From NCBI GenBank assembly GCA_963811055.1, contig CAWEPQ010000001.1:372001-436000 (forward strand): a stretch of DNA of 64,000 nucleotides. The letters are read 5' to 3'. How positions within the stretch are numbered: position 1 is the first letter of the stretch; each line of letters opens with the position of its first letter. Positions 25,599 through 33,989 of this stretch are shown one piece after another. The notes under the pieces were generated by a model, which saw nothing but the letters and a program-made list of their open reading frames with translations, was not told the DNA's origin and ran no database searches. This stretch comes from JACVRW01 sp963811055. GTDB lineage: Bacteria; Actinomycetota; Thermoleophilia; Solirubrobacterales; Thermoleophilaceae. The translations under genes were made by a program, and so were the position numbers.

Positions 25599-25675
25599 AC
25601 CCGGTCGAGCCCCTCGAGCACGAGGAACAGCGAGGCGAAGACCGCGAGCCCGATGAGGATTGCCACCACGTCCAT
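25595..25675 (-). CDS. 26-aa single-TM peptide upstream of kdpF
   Basis: From ATG 25675 to TGA at 25595 the peptide starts MDVVAILIGLAVFASLFLVL and ends EGLDRV: one membrane helix with an acidic tail. It is chained to kdpF by an ATGA overlap, which argues that it is translated. Similar tiny ORFs ahead of kdpF occur in other genomes, as far as I recall, but have no assigned role. It could be a second KdpF-like subunit or a leader peptide that couples translation. No Shine-Dalgarno is visible before the ATG. Confidence 0.65.
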   Translation of the reverse strand: MDVVAILIGLAVFASLFLVLEGLDRV

Positions 25676-25697
25676 GGGACAAGCATCAGCCCGGTGC

Positions 25698-25748
25698 CGT
25701 GAAGGGCGCGTGAAGATGCGCCGGGCAGGTCTAAAGATGTCGTGAAGA
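25698..25748 (-). promoter_or_regulatory. Tandem 11-bp direct repeats (CTTCACG boxes) before kdp pump genes
   Basis: Read on the minus strand, four TCTTCACG-like half-sites occur: TCTTCACG (25748-25741), TCTTTAGA (25737-25730), TCTTCACG (25716-25709) and CCTTCACG (25705-25698). Starts are 11, 21 and 11 bases apart, so they form two tandem pairs with two helical turns between them. An 11-bp direct repeat is the binding geometry of OmpR/PhoB-type regulators. The element lies between the kdpE stop and the first small ORF, so KdpE is the natural candidate. No good -10 was found. Confidence 0.6.
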
Positions 25749-25755
25749 CGCCGGC

Positions 25756-26436
25756 TCAGCCGGCGAAGCGATAGCCCACTCCCGGATCGGTGAGCACGTA
25801 TCGGGGCGTTGCGGGCTCCGCCTCGATCTTGCGCCTGAGGTTGGCCACGTGCACGCGCAGCACCTGCGTGTCGTCCTCGTAGCCCTGACCCCACACCTCC
25901 GCGAGCAGCGACCGGTGGGTCATCAGACGCCCGCGCTGCTGCATCAGCACGCGCAGCAGCTCGTACTCGGTCGGTGTGAGATGCACCTCGCGCCCGTCCA
26001 CCGACACGCGATGGGCGGCCAGGTCGAGCTCGAGCCGGTCCGCGCGCAGAACCTGCTCGTCGCGCGCGCCCGGCTTGGCCCGGCGCAGCGCCGCCCTGAG
26101 GCGCGCGATCAGCTCGTCGGGGCCGAACGGTTTCGTCACGTAGTCGTCCGCCCCCGCCTCCAGCGCCCTGACCTTCTCCGCCTCCTCGCCCACGGCCGAG
26201 AGCACGATCACCGGCATCTCGCTCCACTCGCGAATCGAGCGGCAGATGTCCACCCCGTTGCCGTCGGGGAGGATGAGATCCAGGATGGCCGCGTCCGGCG
26301 GGCGGACCGCCAGGGCGTCCAGCGCCTCGTCAGCAGTGGCGGCTGTGGCGACCTCGAAGCCGGCGTCACGGAGGATGATCCGCAGGGCACGGAGGATCTG
26401 TCGCTCGTCGTCGACTACGAGCACACGCTGCGTCAC
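25756..26436 (-). CDS. kdpE: KdpE response regulator (OmpR/PhoB family)
   Basis: This 226-aa protein has an N-terminal receiver with acidic pocket VVDDE, phospho-acceptor Asp53 (ILDLILPDG), Thr/Ser switch VIVLSAVG and the Lys of DDYVTKPFGP. A winged-helix Trans_reg_C domain follows, ending PRYVLTDPGVGYRFAG. It should activate the kdp pump genes when phosphorylated. The GTG start at 26436 overlaps the stop of the histidine kinase gene by 4 bases. It precedes the tandem-box region and the pump genes on the same strand. Confidence 0.95.
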   Translation of the reverse strand: MTQRVLVVDDERQILRALRIILRDAGFEVATAATADEALDALAVRPPDAAILDLILPDGNGVDICRSIREWSEMPVIVLSAVGEEAEKVRALEAGADDYVTKPFGPDELIARLRAALRRAKPGARDEQVLRADRLELDLAAHRVSVDGREVHLTPTEYELLRVLMQQRGRLMTHRSLLAEVWGQGYEDDTQVLRVHVANLRRKIEAEPATPRYVLTDPGVGYRFAG

Positions 26437-27818
26437 GTTGCGCTCACCGGGAGCTGGATCACGAAGCTCGTGCCCTGGCCGGGAAGCGACTCCGCCCGGA
26501 TCCGGCCGCCGTTGGCCTCGAGGAACCCGCGGGCGATCGCGAGACCGAGACCGGAGCCGGCGCCGTCCTCCTCCGAGGTCCGGTGGAAGGGCTCGAACAC
26601 GCGCTCGAGGTCCTCCTTCGCGATCCCGGGCCCATGGTCGGAGATGCGTACGAGGATCTGCCGCTCGGTGGCCCGAGCCCGGATGGTCACCGGCTCCTCG
26701 CCGGCGAAGCGGGAGGCGTTCTCGAGCACGTTGGCCAGCGCCCGCTCCAGCTGGTCGGCGTCCGCGTTCACGGGCGGCAGCTCAGGGTCGAGCTCGAGGT
26801 CGAAGCCCGCGGCGGGTGCCGGAGCGCTCGCCAGGGCCGCCTGGATCAGCTCGTCCACGCCGATCCAGTCCTGGCGCGGCACGACGCCGCCCGCCTGCAA
26901 CCTGCTGAGGTCGAGCAGGTTGTCCACCAGGCGCGAGAGCCGGCCGCTCTCGTCGGTGATCACCGCGGTGAGCTCCGCCCGCTCCTCCCGGGACAGCGTC
27001 TCCGACTTCAGCCCCGCGGCGGCGGCCGTGATCGCCGTGAGCGGAGAGCGCAGGTCGTGGGAGACCGACCGCAGCAGCGTCGTCTTCACCACGTTCGATC
27101 GCCGCAGCGCCTTTGTCTCGATCACCTGAGACTCGAGCTCCTCGCGCCGGCGCACCGCGGCCACGAGCGTCTCGAGTCCCGGCACGACGCGGTCCTGGAG
27201 GGCGTCGAGCACCTCCCGCTCTGTCGCCGCCGGCACGAGGACGGTCCCGATGCGGCTGCCGTCCACGATCAGCGGAAGCGCCCGCCGGCGCTCGTCGCTG
27301 TCCGCCCAGCTCAACTCGATGGACACCGAGGGCAGGTCGAAGGCCCGTGCGATCCGCTGGCCGGCGGCGCCGAGCGAGTCCTCCACGCTCTGCGCGCCGA
27401 GCAGCAGGCGCGCGAGCTCGGCGGAGAGGTCCGCCTCGCGCGTCCGGCGCTCGGCCTCCTCCGCCCGGCTGCGCGCGGCCTCCGCCAGCGTGCTGGTGAC
27501 CACCGCGGCCACGAGGAACACCACGAGCCCCAGCCAGTTCTCGGTCTCGGCGATCGAGAACCGGCCGGTGGGAGGAATGTGGAAGAAGTTGAACGCGAGA
27601 GCGCTGAGCAGCGCGGTGGCGAGCCCCATCCACACGCCCCAGTAGCTCGATACGAGCAGCACCGCGAGCATGTAGACCACGCCCGTGGAGAGCACCGGCG
27701 CGATCTCCCGGAGCCCGAAGATCACTCCGGTGAGAACGGCCACCGACGCCACGGCCACCGCCGCGCCGGCCGCGGGGCGTCGCTCGCGCAGGGCGGTCAC
27801 ACCCCAATGTTGTCGCAC
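26433..27818 (-). CDS. Histidine kinase corresponding to KdpD C-terminal half (DUF4118-GAF-HisKA-HATPase)
   Basis: This 461-aa protein has four clustered TM helices (about residues 18-112, the DUF4118 region) and a GAF-like domain (about 135-225). HisKA follows with phospho-His254 in SVSHDLRSPLTAI, then an ATPase domain with NVLENASRFA (N box), DHGPGI (G1) and GSGLGLAIARG (G2). It lacks the N-terminal KdpD and USP domains, which are encoded separately at 20024-21151. The start is GTG 27818, with a GTG at 27800 possible. It is the first gene of the minus-strand kdp cluster and divergent from citrate synthase. It probably phosphorylates KdpE. Confidence 0.92.
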   Translation of the reverse strand: MRQHWGVTALRERRPAAGAAVAVASVAVLTGVIFGLREIAPVLSTGVVYMLAVLLVSSYWGVWMGLATALLSALAFNFFHIPPTGRFSIAETENWLGLVVFLVAAVVTSTLAEAARSRAEEAERRTREADLSAELARLLLGAQSVEDSLGAAGQRIARAFDLPSVSIELSWADSDERRRALPLIVDGSRIGTVLVPAATEREVLDALQDRVVPGLETLVAAVRRREELESQVIETKALRRSNVVKTTLLRSVSHDLRSPLTAITAAAAGLKSETLSREERAELTAVITDESGRLSRLVDNLLDLSRLQAGGVVPRQDWIGVDELIQAALASAPAPAAGFDLELDPELPPVNADADQLERALANVLENASRFAGEEPVTIRARATERQILVRISDHGPGIAKEDLERVFEPFHRTSEEDGAGSGLGLAIARGFLEANGGRIRAESLPGQGTSFVIQLPVSAT

Positions 27819-27895
27819 GCGTGACCTGCGGCGCTCGCCGATTCGTCAAACTGGGTAGGCGAAGCAGAGAGCGGGCCGACCCTTAGGAGACAGCG

Positions 27896-29275
<1,380 letters not shown>

Positions 29276-29281
29276 GCCGGC

Positions 29282-30052
29282 TTAGACCCGGAACACCGGG
29301 AGGAGGCGCTTCTCGTGCTCGGCGTCGATGCTCGCCACCACCTCGAGGTGCTCCTCGATGCCTGAGCCGCGCAGCTTGGTGGCCAGCAGCTCGTCCACCT
29401 GGAAGAGCCCCGACGAGTTGTTCATGGCGATCTCGATGCGCACCGCCCGGTCCTCGCCCGGCTCGATCGACACGGCGTCGATCGCCGCCGCGGACAGCGA
29501 GTGGATGTTGGGGCGGCGCGTCTCGAACGGAACGCGCGAGCGGCCCGACGCCATGTCGAGAGCATCGGCCACCCTCAGCACCCCGGCCTCGATCGTGAAC
29601 GGGTCGCCGCGGCGGCGATGGCCGATCACGGCGTGCAGGGCCTCCGCGATCACCACGGTGCGCTCGGGCTCCTTGTAGATCTCGTCCAGCAGCAGCGGCA
29701 GGCGATCGGCGGCGAGGAACAGGCTGAACGACTCGTGGTCGGTGCGGTGAATCGACATGCCGGTGTCGTGGAACAGGCAGCCGGCGGCGATCACCACCTC
29801 CGAGTCGTGCGCGCGCATCCCGTGCGTGCCCACCATCGCCGGCTCGACCCCGGCCCGCTCCAGCAGCCGGAAGATCCGCAGCGCGATGTTCAGGACGATC
29901 CGCACGTGCACCCACGAGTGGTCGGACATCCCGAGCCGCTCCGCGTTCACCTGCTGCATATGCCACCAGCCGTGCAGGCGCTCGTCGGCGTTGGCGGCGG
30001 CCAGGAGCTTCTCGAGGCGGCGGTTCCCGCGCAGGGGAGCGCTGATCTCCAT
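29282..30052 (-). CDS. HD-domain phosphohydrolase-like protein
   Basis: This ~256-aa protein contains HSWVHVRIVLNIALR (first metal-ligand His region), CLFHDTGMSIHRTDHE (the HD doublet) and HAVIGHRRRGDPF (third His). It is followed by VLRVADALDMASGRS and a C-terminal alpha/beta part. The HD order fits metal-dependent phosphohydrolases acting on nucleotides or second messengers. The start is ATG 30052, with a GGAG 9 bases upstream; GTG 30067 is an alternative. It is divergent from moaA and has no operon partner. The substrate is unknown. Confidence 0.82.
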   Translation of the reverse strand: MEISAPLRGNRRLEKLLAAANADERLHGWWHMQQVNAERLGMSDHSWVHVRIVLNIALRIFRLLERAGVEPAMVGTHGMRAHDSEVVIAAGCLFHDTGMSIHRTDHESFSLFLAADRLPLLLDEIYKEPERTVVIAEALHAVIGHRRRGDPFTIEAGVLRVADALDMASGRSRVPFETRRPNIHSLSAAAIDAVSIEPGEDRAVRIEIAMNNSSGLFQVDELLATKLRGSGIEEHLEVVASIDAEHEKRLLPVFRV

Positions 30053-30113
30053 CTCCGCGAGCTCCACGCGGCAAGGGTCGCAGGCGCTCCGGAGGGGTAC
30101 TACCCTCTGCGGT

Positions 30114-31109
30114 GTGTCGGCTGAGCCGCTTATGGACGGACACGGACGCCGGATCTCGGACCTCCGGGTATCGGTAACCGACCGCTGCAACTTCCGCTGC
30201 CAGTACTGCATGCCCGCCGACGGCCTCCCGTGGCTGGATCGCGAGGAGATCCTGCGCTTCGAGGAGATCGAGCGCCTCGTGCGCGTGTTCGCCGCGATGG
30301 GAGTGACCGACCTGCGGCTCACGGGAGGCGAGCCGCTCGTCAGGCGCGAGTTCCCGCGCCTGCTCGGAATGCTTGCCGGGGTGCCTGGGCTCGAGGACAT
30401 CTCGCTGACCACCAACGGCTACCTGCTCGAACGCGACGCCGACGCGCTGGTGGCCGCGGGCCTGAAGCGTGTGAACGTGTCGATCGACTCGCTTCAGCGC
30501 GACCGCTTCTTCCAGATGACGCGCCGCGACTCCCTCCCCCAGGTGCTGCGCGGCCTCGAGGCGATCGCGCGCCACCCGGAGGTGAGGCCGATCAAGGTGA
30601 ACGCGGTCGCGCTGCGCGACTTCACCGAGGAGGAGGCGCTGCCGTTCGCCGAGTTCGCGCGTTCCACGAGCTTCCAGGTGCGCTTCATCGAGTTCATGCC
30701 GCTTGACGGCGACCACGCCTGGACCCAGGACCAGGTGCTCACCGGCGAGGAGATCCGCGCCATCGTGCACGCGGTGCACCCGCTGGAGGAGGTGCCGCGC
30801 GAGGCCCATTCGACGGCGCGTGTGTTCCGGTTCGTCGACGGGCACGGCGAGCTCGGGTTCGTCAATCCTGTGTCGGAGCCGTTCTGCGGGGACTGCAACC
30901 GCATCCGGCTGACCGCCGACGGCAAGCTCCGCACCTGCCTCTTCTCGATCCACGAGACGGACCTCCGGGCCGTGCTTCGCGGCGGCGCGTCCGACGCCGA
31001 GGTGGAGCAAACGGTGCGCGACGCGGTCTGGCGCAAGGAGCTGAAGCACCACGTGGGCGAGGCCGGCTTCCGCCAGCCGGCACGCACGATGAGCGCCATC
31101 GGCGGCTGA
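30114..31109 (+). CDS. moaA: GTP 3',8-cyclase MoaA (molybdenum cofactor biosynthesis)
   Basis: This radical-SAM enzyme of ~331 aa has the N-terminal cluster in VTDRCNFRCQYC (CxxxCxxC) and the SAM-binding LTGGEPLVRREF. The C-terminal second 4Fe-4S cluster lies in FCGDCNRIRLTADGKLRTC, and the protein ends in the Gly-Gly tail SAIGG required for activity. It makes the first cyclised intermediate of molybdopterin from GTP. GTG 30114 gives a short leader that aligns with known MoaA N-termini; ATG 30132 is the alternative. No other moa gene is in the window. Confidence 0.95.
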   Translation: MSAEPLMDGHGRRISDLRVSVTDRCNFRCQYCMPADGLPWLDREEILRFEEIERLVRVFAAMGVTDLRLTGGEPLVRREFPRLLGMLAGVPGLEDISLTTNGYLLERDADALVAAGLKRVNVSIDSLQRDRFFQMTRRDSLPQVLRGLEAIARHPEVRPIKVNAVALRDFTEEEALPFAEFARSTSFQVRFIEFMPLDGDHAWTQDQVLTGEEIRAIVHAVHPLEEVPREAHSTARVFRFVDGHGELGFVNPVSEPFCGDCNRIRLTADGKLRTCLFSIHETDLRAVLRGGASDAEVEQTVRDAVWRKELKHHVGEAGFRQPARTMSAIGG

Positions 31110-31123
31110 CCGGCCGCGAGGGC

Positions 31124-31474
31124 GTGTACGCGGTCACGGTGCGCACCCGCGGGAAGGTCAAGAAGCGGCGCTTCGACTCGCTGGCCAATGCCCTGGACGC
31201 TCTTCGAGCGAGCGCGAGCCAGCTGGAGACCGAACGGCGGGTGAGCCCCGTGGGCGGCGCCGGGCTGCTGCGCCGCTTCGACCCGGTGGCGCAGGTGGTG
31301 GGCAGGGTCGAGCTGTCCGGCCCGGCGCGGCTGCGGGCGGGGGTGGACATTCGCGGCGACGGATCGAGTGAGGCCTTCCGCGGCCGCGTCCGGCGGAGCC
31401 TGATCGAGCAGCGCGGCGACGAGAGCGCCTGCGACGCGCTGGCTCGCTCGCTCGAGGCCGGAGGCCCGCGGTGA
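31124..31474 (+). CDS. Hypothetical protein, 116 aa
   Basis: Starting at GTG 31124, 14 bases after moaA, this basic protein begins YAVTVRTRGKVKKRRFDSLA, like a small nucleic-acid-binding or phage-like structural fold. A strand-rich region follows (VVGRVELSGPARLRAGVDI) and then a helix. It has no signal peptide or TM segment. Its stop overlaps the GTG of the next small gene, so the two are coupled. I do not recognise a family. Confidence 0.6.
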   Translation: MYAVTVRTRGKVKKRRFDSLANALDALRASASQLETERRVSPVGGAGLLRRFDPVAQVVGRVELSGPARLRAGVDIRGDGSSEAFRGRVRRSLIEQRGDESACDALARSLEAGGPR

Positions 31475-31761
31475 GCGGCGGATGGCGCGTTCCACTGCCC
31501 CCGGGTGCCGAGCGGCCCTACCGGGTATTCGTCAACGGCGTGCCGCAGAAGGAGGGGCGCGACTACAAGGTCCGCTCCCACCAGCTGCACTTCACCCGCC
31601 CGCTGGAGAAGGAGCGGATCGGCCTCGGGCGCTGGACCGCGATGTTCCTCGGCCTCTGGGGCCACTACGGCAAGAACGACTCGGTGGACGTGCAGTACCG
31701 CCGCAAGGGCCACGACGCCGTGGCCACGGGACTGGACATCATCCCGCCCGACCAACCTTGA
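31471..31761 (+). CDS. Hypothetical protein, 96 aa
   Basis: GTG 31471 overlaps the previous stop (GTGA). The strand pattern PYRVFVNGVPQKEGRDYKV and HQLHFTRPLEKE resembles small beta domains that carry an xxVNGVxQxxGxDY motif, as seen in some tail or carbohydrate-binding proteins. I cannot assign a role. Its TGA stop lies inside the left arm of the palindrome that precedes metF. Confidence 0.6.
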   Translation: MSGGWRVPLPPGAERPYRVFVNGVPQKEGRDYKVRSHQLHFTRPLEKERIGLGRWTAMFLGLWGHYGKNDSVDVQYRRKGHDAVATGLDIIPPDQP

Positions 31762-31786
31762 CACGATTATGTCAAGGTTCTAATCT
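31754..31786 (+). promoter_or_regulatory. metF promoter with perfect 10-bp inverted repeat operator
   Basis: AACCTTGACA (31754-31763) and TGTCAAGGTT (31770-31779) are exact inverted repeats around 6 bases. The left arm contains a consensus -35 TTGACA (31758-31763). After 17 bases comes TAATCT (31781-31786), a good -10. The predicted start of transcription is therefore within a few bases of the metF ATG (31795), implying a leaderless or near-leaderless mRNA. A dimeric repressor bound to the repeat would block the -35 and spacer. As RNA the repeat could also form a hairpin, but no U-tract follows. Confidence 0.7.
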
Positions 31787-31794
31787 CCGCCGCC

Positions 31795-32691
31795 ATGCGC
31801 ATCGACCGAATACTCGGCAACCGCCGCCCCGTGTTCTCGTTCGAGTTCTTCCCGCCGAAGACCGACGACGGCCAGCGGAACCTCGAGGGCACGCTCGAGG
31901 TGCTCAAGGACGACACGCCCGACTTCGTGTCCGTGACCTACGGCGCGGGCGGCACCACGCGCGGGCGGACCGTCGAGATCACGAAGTGGCTCAAGCAGAA
32001 CCTCGGCATCGAGGCGATGGCCCACCTCTCGCTCGTGGGCGAGTCCGAGGAGCGGCTCGTGGAGATCCTCGAGGAGCTCCAGGCCGTGGGCATCGAGAAC
32101 GTGCTCGCCCTGCGCGGCGACCCGCCCCGCGGCGAGACCGAGTGGAAGCCCCACCCGGGCGGGCTTCACTACTCGGTCGAGCTGATCCGCCTGATCAAGG
32201 AGCGCTTCGACTTCTCGATCGGAGCCGCCTGCTTCCCGGAGGTCCACCCCGAGGCCCCCGACCGCGAAACCGACCTCCGCTACGCGCGCGAGAAGGTCGA
32301 GGCGGGCGCCGGCTTCCTCGTCACCCAGCTCTTCCTCGACAACGAGATCTACTTCGAGTTCGTGGAGGCCGCGCGCGACGCCGGCATCGGCGTGCCGATC
32401 ATCCCGGGCATCATGCCCATCACCAATCTGAGCCAGATCAAGACGATCACCGGCATGTGCGGAGCCACCATCCCGGCCGAGCTCGAGCGTGAGCTCGAGG
32501 GGCGCGCCGACGACCCGGAAGCGGTCGTGGAGCTCGGAGTCGCCTACGCGACTCTCCAATGCTCCGATCTCCTGGCGCGAGGCGCGCCCGGGATCCACTT
32601 CTACACGCTCAACAAGTCGCCGGCAACACGGGCGATCCTCGCCGCGCTCCGGGCCGCGCACCCCTGGACGCGGGCGACAGCGCCGGTCTGA
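31795..32691 (+). CDS. metF: Methylenetetrahydrofolate reductase MetF
   Basis: This 298-aa FAD-dependent TIM-barrel enzyme makes 5-methyl-THF for methionine synthesis. Family features are the opening FSFEFFPPKTDDGQRNL with the catalytic Glu, then SVTYGAGGTTRGRT and ALRGDPPRGETEW. LVTQLFLDNEIYFEF and the C-terminal GIHFYTLNKSPATR follow. The ATG is supported by conserved N-terminal motifs. It lies 9 bases after the predicted -10 with no Shine-Dalgarno, fitting leaderless translation under the palindromic operator. Confidence 0.96.
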   Translation: MRIDRILGNRRPVFSFEFFPPKTDDGQRNLEGTLEVLKDDTPDFVSVTYGAGGTTRGRTVEITKWLKQNLGIEAMAHLSLVGESEERLVEILEELQAVGIENVLALRGDPPRGETEWKPHPGGLHYSVELIRLIKERFDFSIGAACFPEVHPEAPDRETDLRYAREKVEAGAGFLVTQLFLDNEIYFEFVEAARDAGIGVPIIPGIMPITNLSQIKTITGMCGATIPAELERELEGRADDPEAVVELGVAYATLQCSDLLARGAPGIHFYTLNKSPATRAILAALRAAHPWTRATAPV

Positions 32692-32747
32692 GACCTAGGC
32701 CGCCGCCCGCGCCGGCGCCGACGAACGGCGGGCAAAAGTGACGCGGC

Positions 32748-33752
32748 TTACGCCGCCGCGGCCCAACGGGTCTGCTCGCCCTCGTCCATCCGCTCGGCCT
32801 CGCCCAGCAGCTCCAGGTGGTCCAGGTAGCTCAGCGCCTGCGACAGGCCCCAGCTCACCGCCATCCCGCCGGAGGCCTCCGGGCCCACCAGCTCGGGCAC
32901 GATCTCGAACGGGGTGCGCGGCTCGTGGGCGATCGCCGCGCGCACAACGTCCAGCTGGCGCTCCACCTCCCTGCGGTTGGCGGCCACGAGCGCCTTGGCG
33001 TCGCGCACCGGTCTGCCGTGGCCGGCCAGGATGAGCTGAACGTCGAGGTCGCCCACCACGTCGAGGCTGTTGAGGAACTCGCCGGCCGGATCGGGTGACC
33101 AGCCGTAGTCGTAGAACAGCGACACGCGCCCCAGCAGGTGATCGCCGGAGAGCAGCAGGCCACGGTCGGGCTGGTGGAGCACCACGTGCGAGGGCGCGTG
33201 CCCAGGCGTCTCGTACACGTCGAAGGACCCGAGATCGGTGTCCACCACCACCCCGGGCACGAGGTCGCGGTCGGGCATCACGATCTCGGCCACGCCGTAT
33301 CCCTGGCCGCCGCGCTCGGCCCGGTAGCGCTCGAGCGCGTCGAGCGGCACGCCGCTCTGGCGGGCCACCTCCAGGCGCCTCTCGAAGGCGCGCGCCGGGT
33401 CGGCCGCGGCCTTGGTCATGTGGCGGTGGTTGGGGTGCATCCACAGCTCGCAGCCGGCCGCCTCGATGATCGGGCCCGCCAGCCCGTAGTGATCGGAGTG
33501 CGCGTGCGTGCAGACCAGCAGGCGCACATGCTCGAGCCGCAGCCCGGCCTGATCCAGGGCGTACTCGAGCTGGCGAATACCGCCCGGCTCGTAGAGGCCG
33601 GTGTCCACCAGCACGACGCCGCTCCCGGCCGCGATCGCGAAGGCGTTCACGTGCGGCACGCCCGGCCAGGGCAACGGGAGCCTCAGCCGCCAGAGCCCCG
33701 GCAGCACGCGATCGGCGCGTGCAAGCTCGCGCCGCCGCCTGGTCTCAGTCAT
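32748..33752 (-). CDS. MBL-fold metallo-hydrolase (glyoxalase II-like family)
   Basis: This 334-aa protein has the dinuclear metal motif LVCTHAHSDHYGLAG (HxHxDH). A further His occurs in TPGHAPSHVVLH, an Asp in LLLSGDHLLG, and a His in LAGHGRPV. These mark a metallo-beta-lactamase-fold hydrolase. A helical C-terminal extension (~70 aa) with QALSYLDHLELLGEA is typical of the LACTB2-like or glyoxylase-type group. No signal peptide is present, so it is cytosolic. It stands alone, divergent from the small FlgM-like ORF. The substrate is not evident. Confidence 0.88.
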   Translation of the reverse strand: MTETRRRRELARADRVLPGLWRLRLPLPWPGVPHVNAFAIAAGSGVVLVDTGLYEPGGIRQLEYALDQAGLRLEHVRLLVCTHAHSDHYGLAGPIIEAAGCELWMHPNHRHMTKAAADPARAFERRLEVARQSGVPLDALERYRAERGGQGYGVAEIVMPDRDLVPGVVVDTDLGSFDVYETPGHAPSHVVLHQPDRGLLLSGDHLLGRVSLFYDYGWSPDPAGEFLNSLDVVGDLDVQLILAGHGRPVRDAKALVAANRREVERQLDVVRAAIAHEPRTPFEIVPELVGPEASGGMAVSWGLSQALSYLDHLELLGEAERMDEGEQTRWAAAA

Positions 33753-33797
33753 GCCGCCGCACCGATGGCCATTGGTGGGGCATCATCTCAGTGAGTC

Positions 33798-33989
33798 ATG
33801 CCCGCCCCGCCGCAGCTCCGCCACGCCCGCCCGGACGAGCGCGCACGCCCCGGCGTGGCGCCGTCGCCCCGCCGGCTGCGCGAGCTCAGGTGGGCGATCG
33901 CGCAGCGGCGCTACCGAGTGAGCCCCGCGCTGGTGGCCGGGGCCGTGCTCATCGCGCACGCACCGGATCCACGAGCACGCCCGGATTGA
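33798..33989 (+). CDS. Small basic peptide with FlgM-like C-terminal motif, 63 aa
   Basis: The segment LRELRWAIAQRRYRVSPALV matches the pattern of the FlgM C-terminal sigma-binding region (LRxAIAxGxYxVxPxxVA). The preceding ~25 residues are Pro/Arg-rich and probably disordered. The motif suggests an anti-sigma-like peptide, although no flagellar genes are nearby. The 3' end overlaps the convergent flavoprotein gene by 41 bases, which lowers confidence that it is coding. Confidence 0.4.
   Translation: MPAPPQLRHARPDERARPGVAPSPRRLRELRWAIAQRRYRVSPALVAGAVLIAHAPDPRARPD

Noticed and set aside
30092..30107. GAGGG/CCCTC hairpin before moaA as a riboswitch
   Set aside because: The stem is only about 5 bp and the region is far too short for a molybdenum-cofactor riboswitch.
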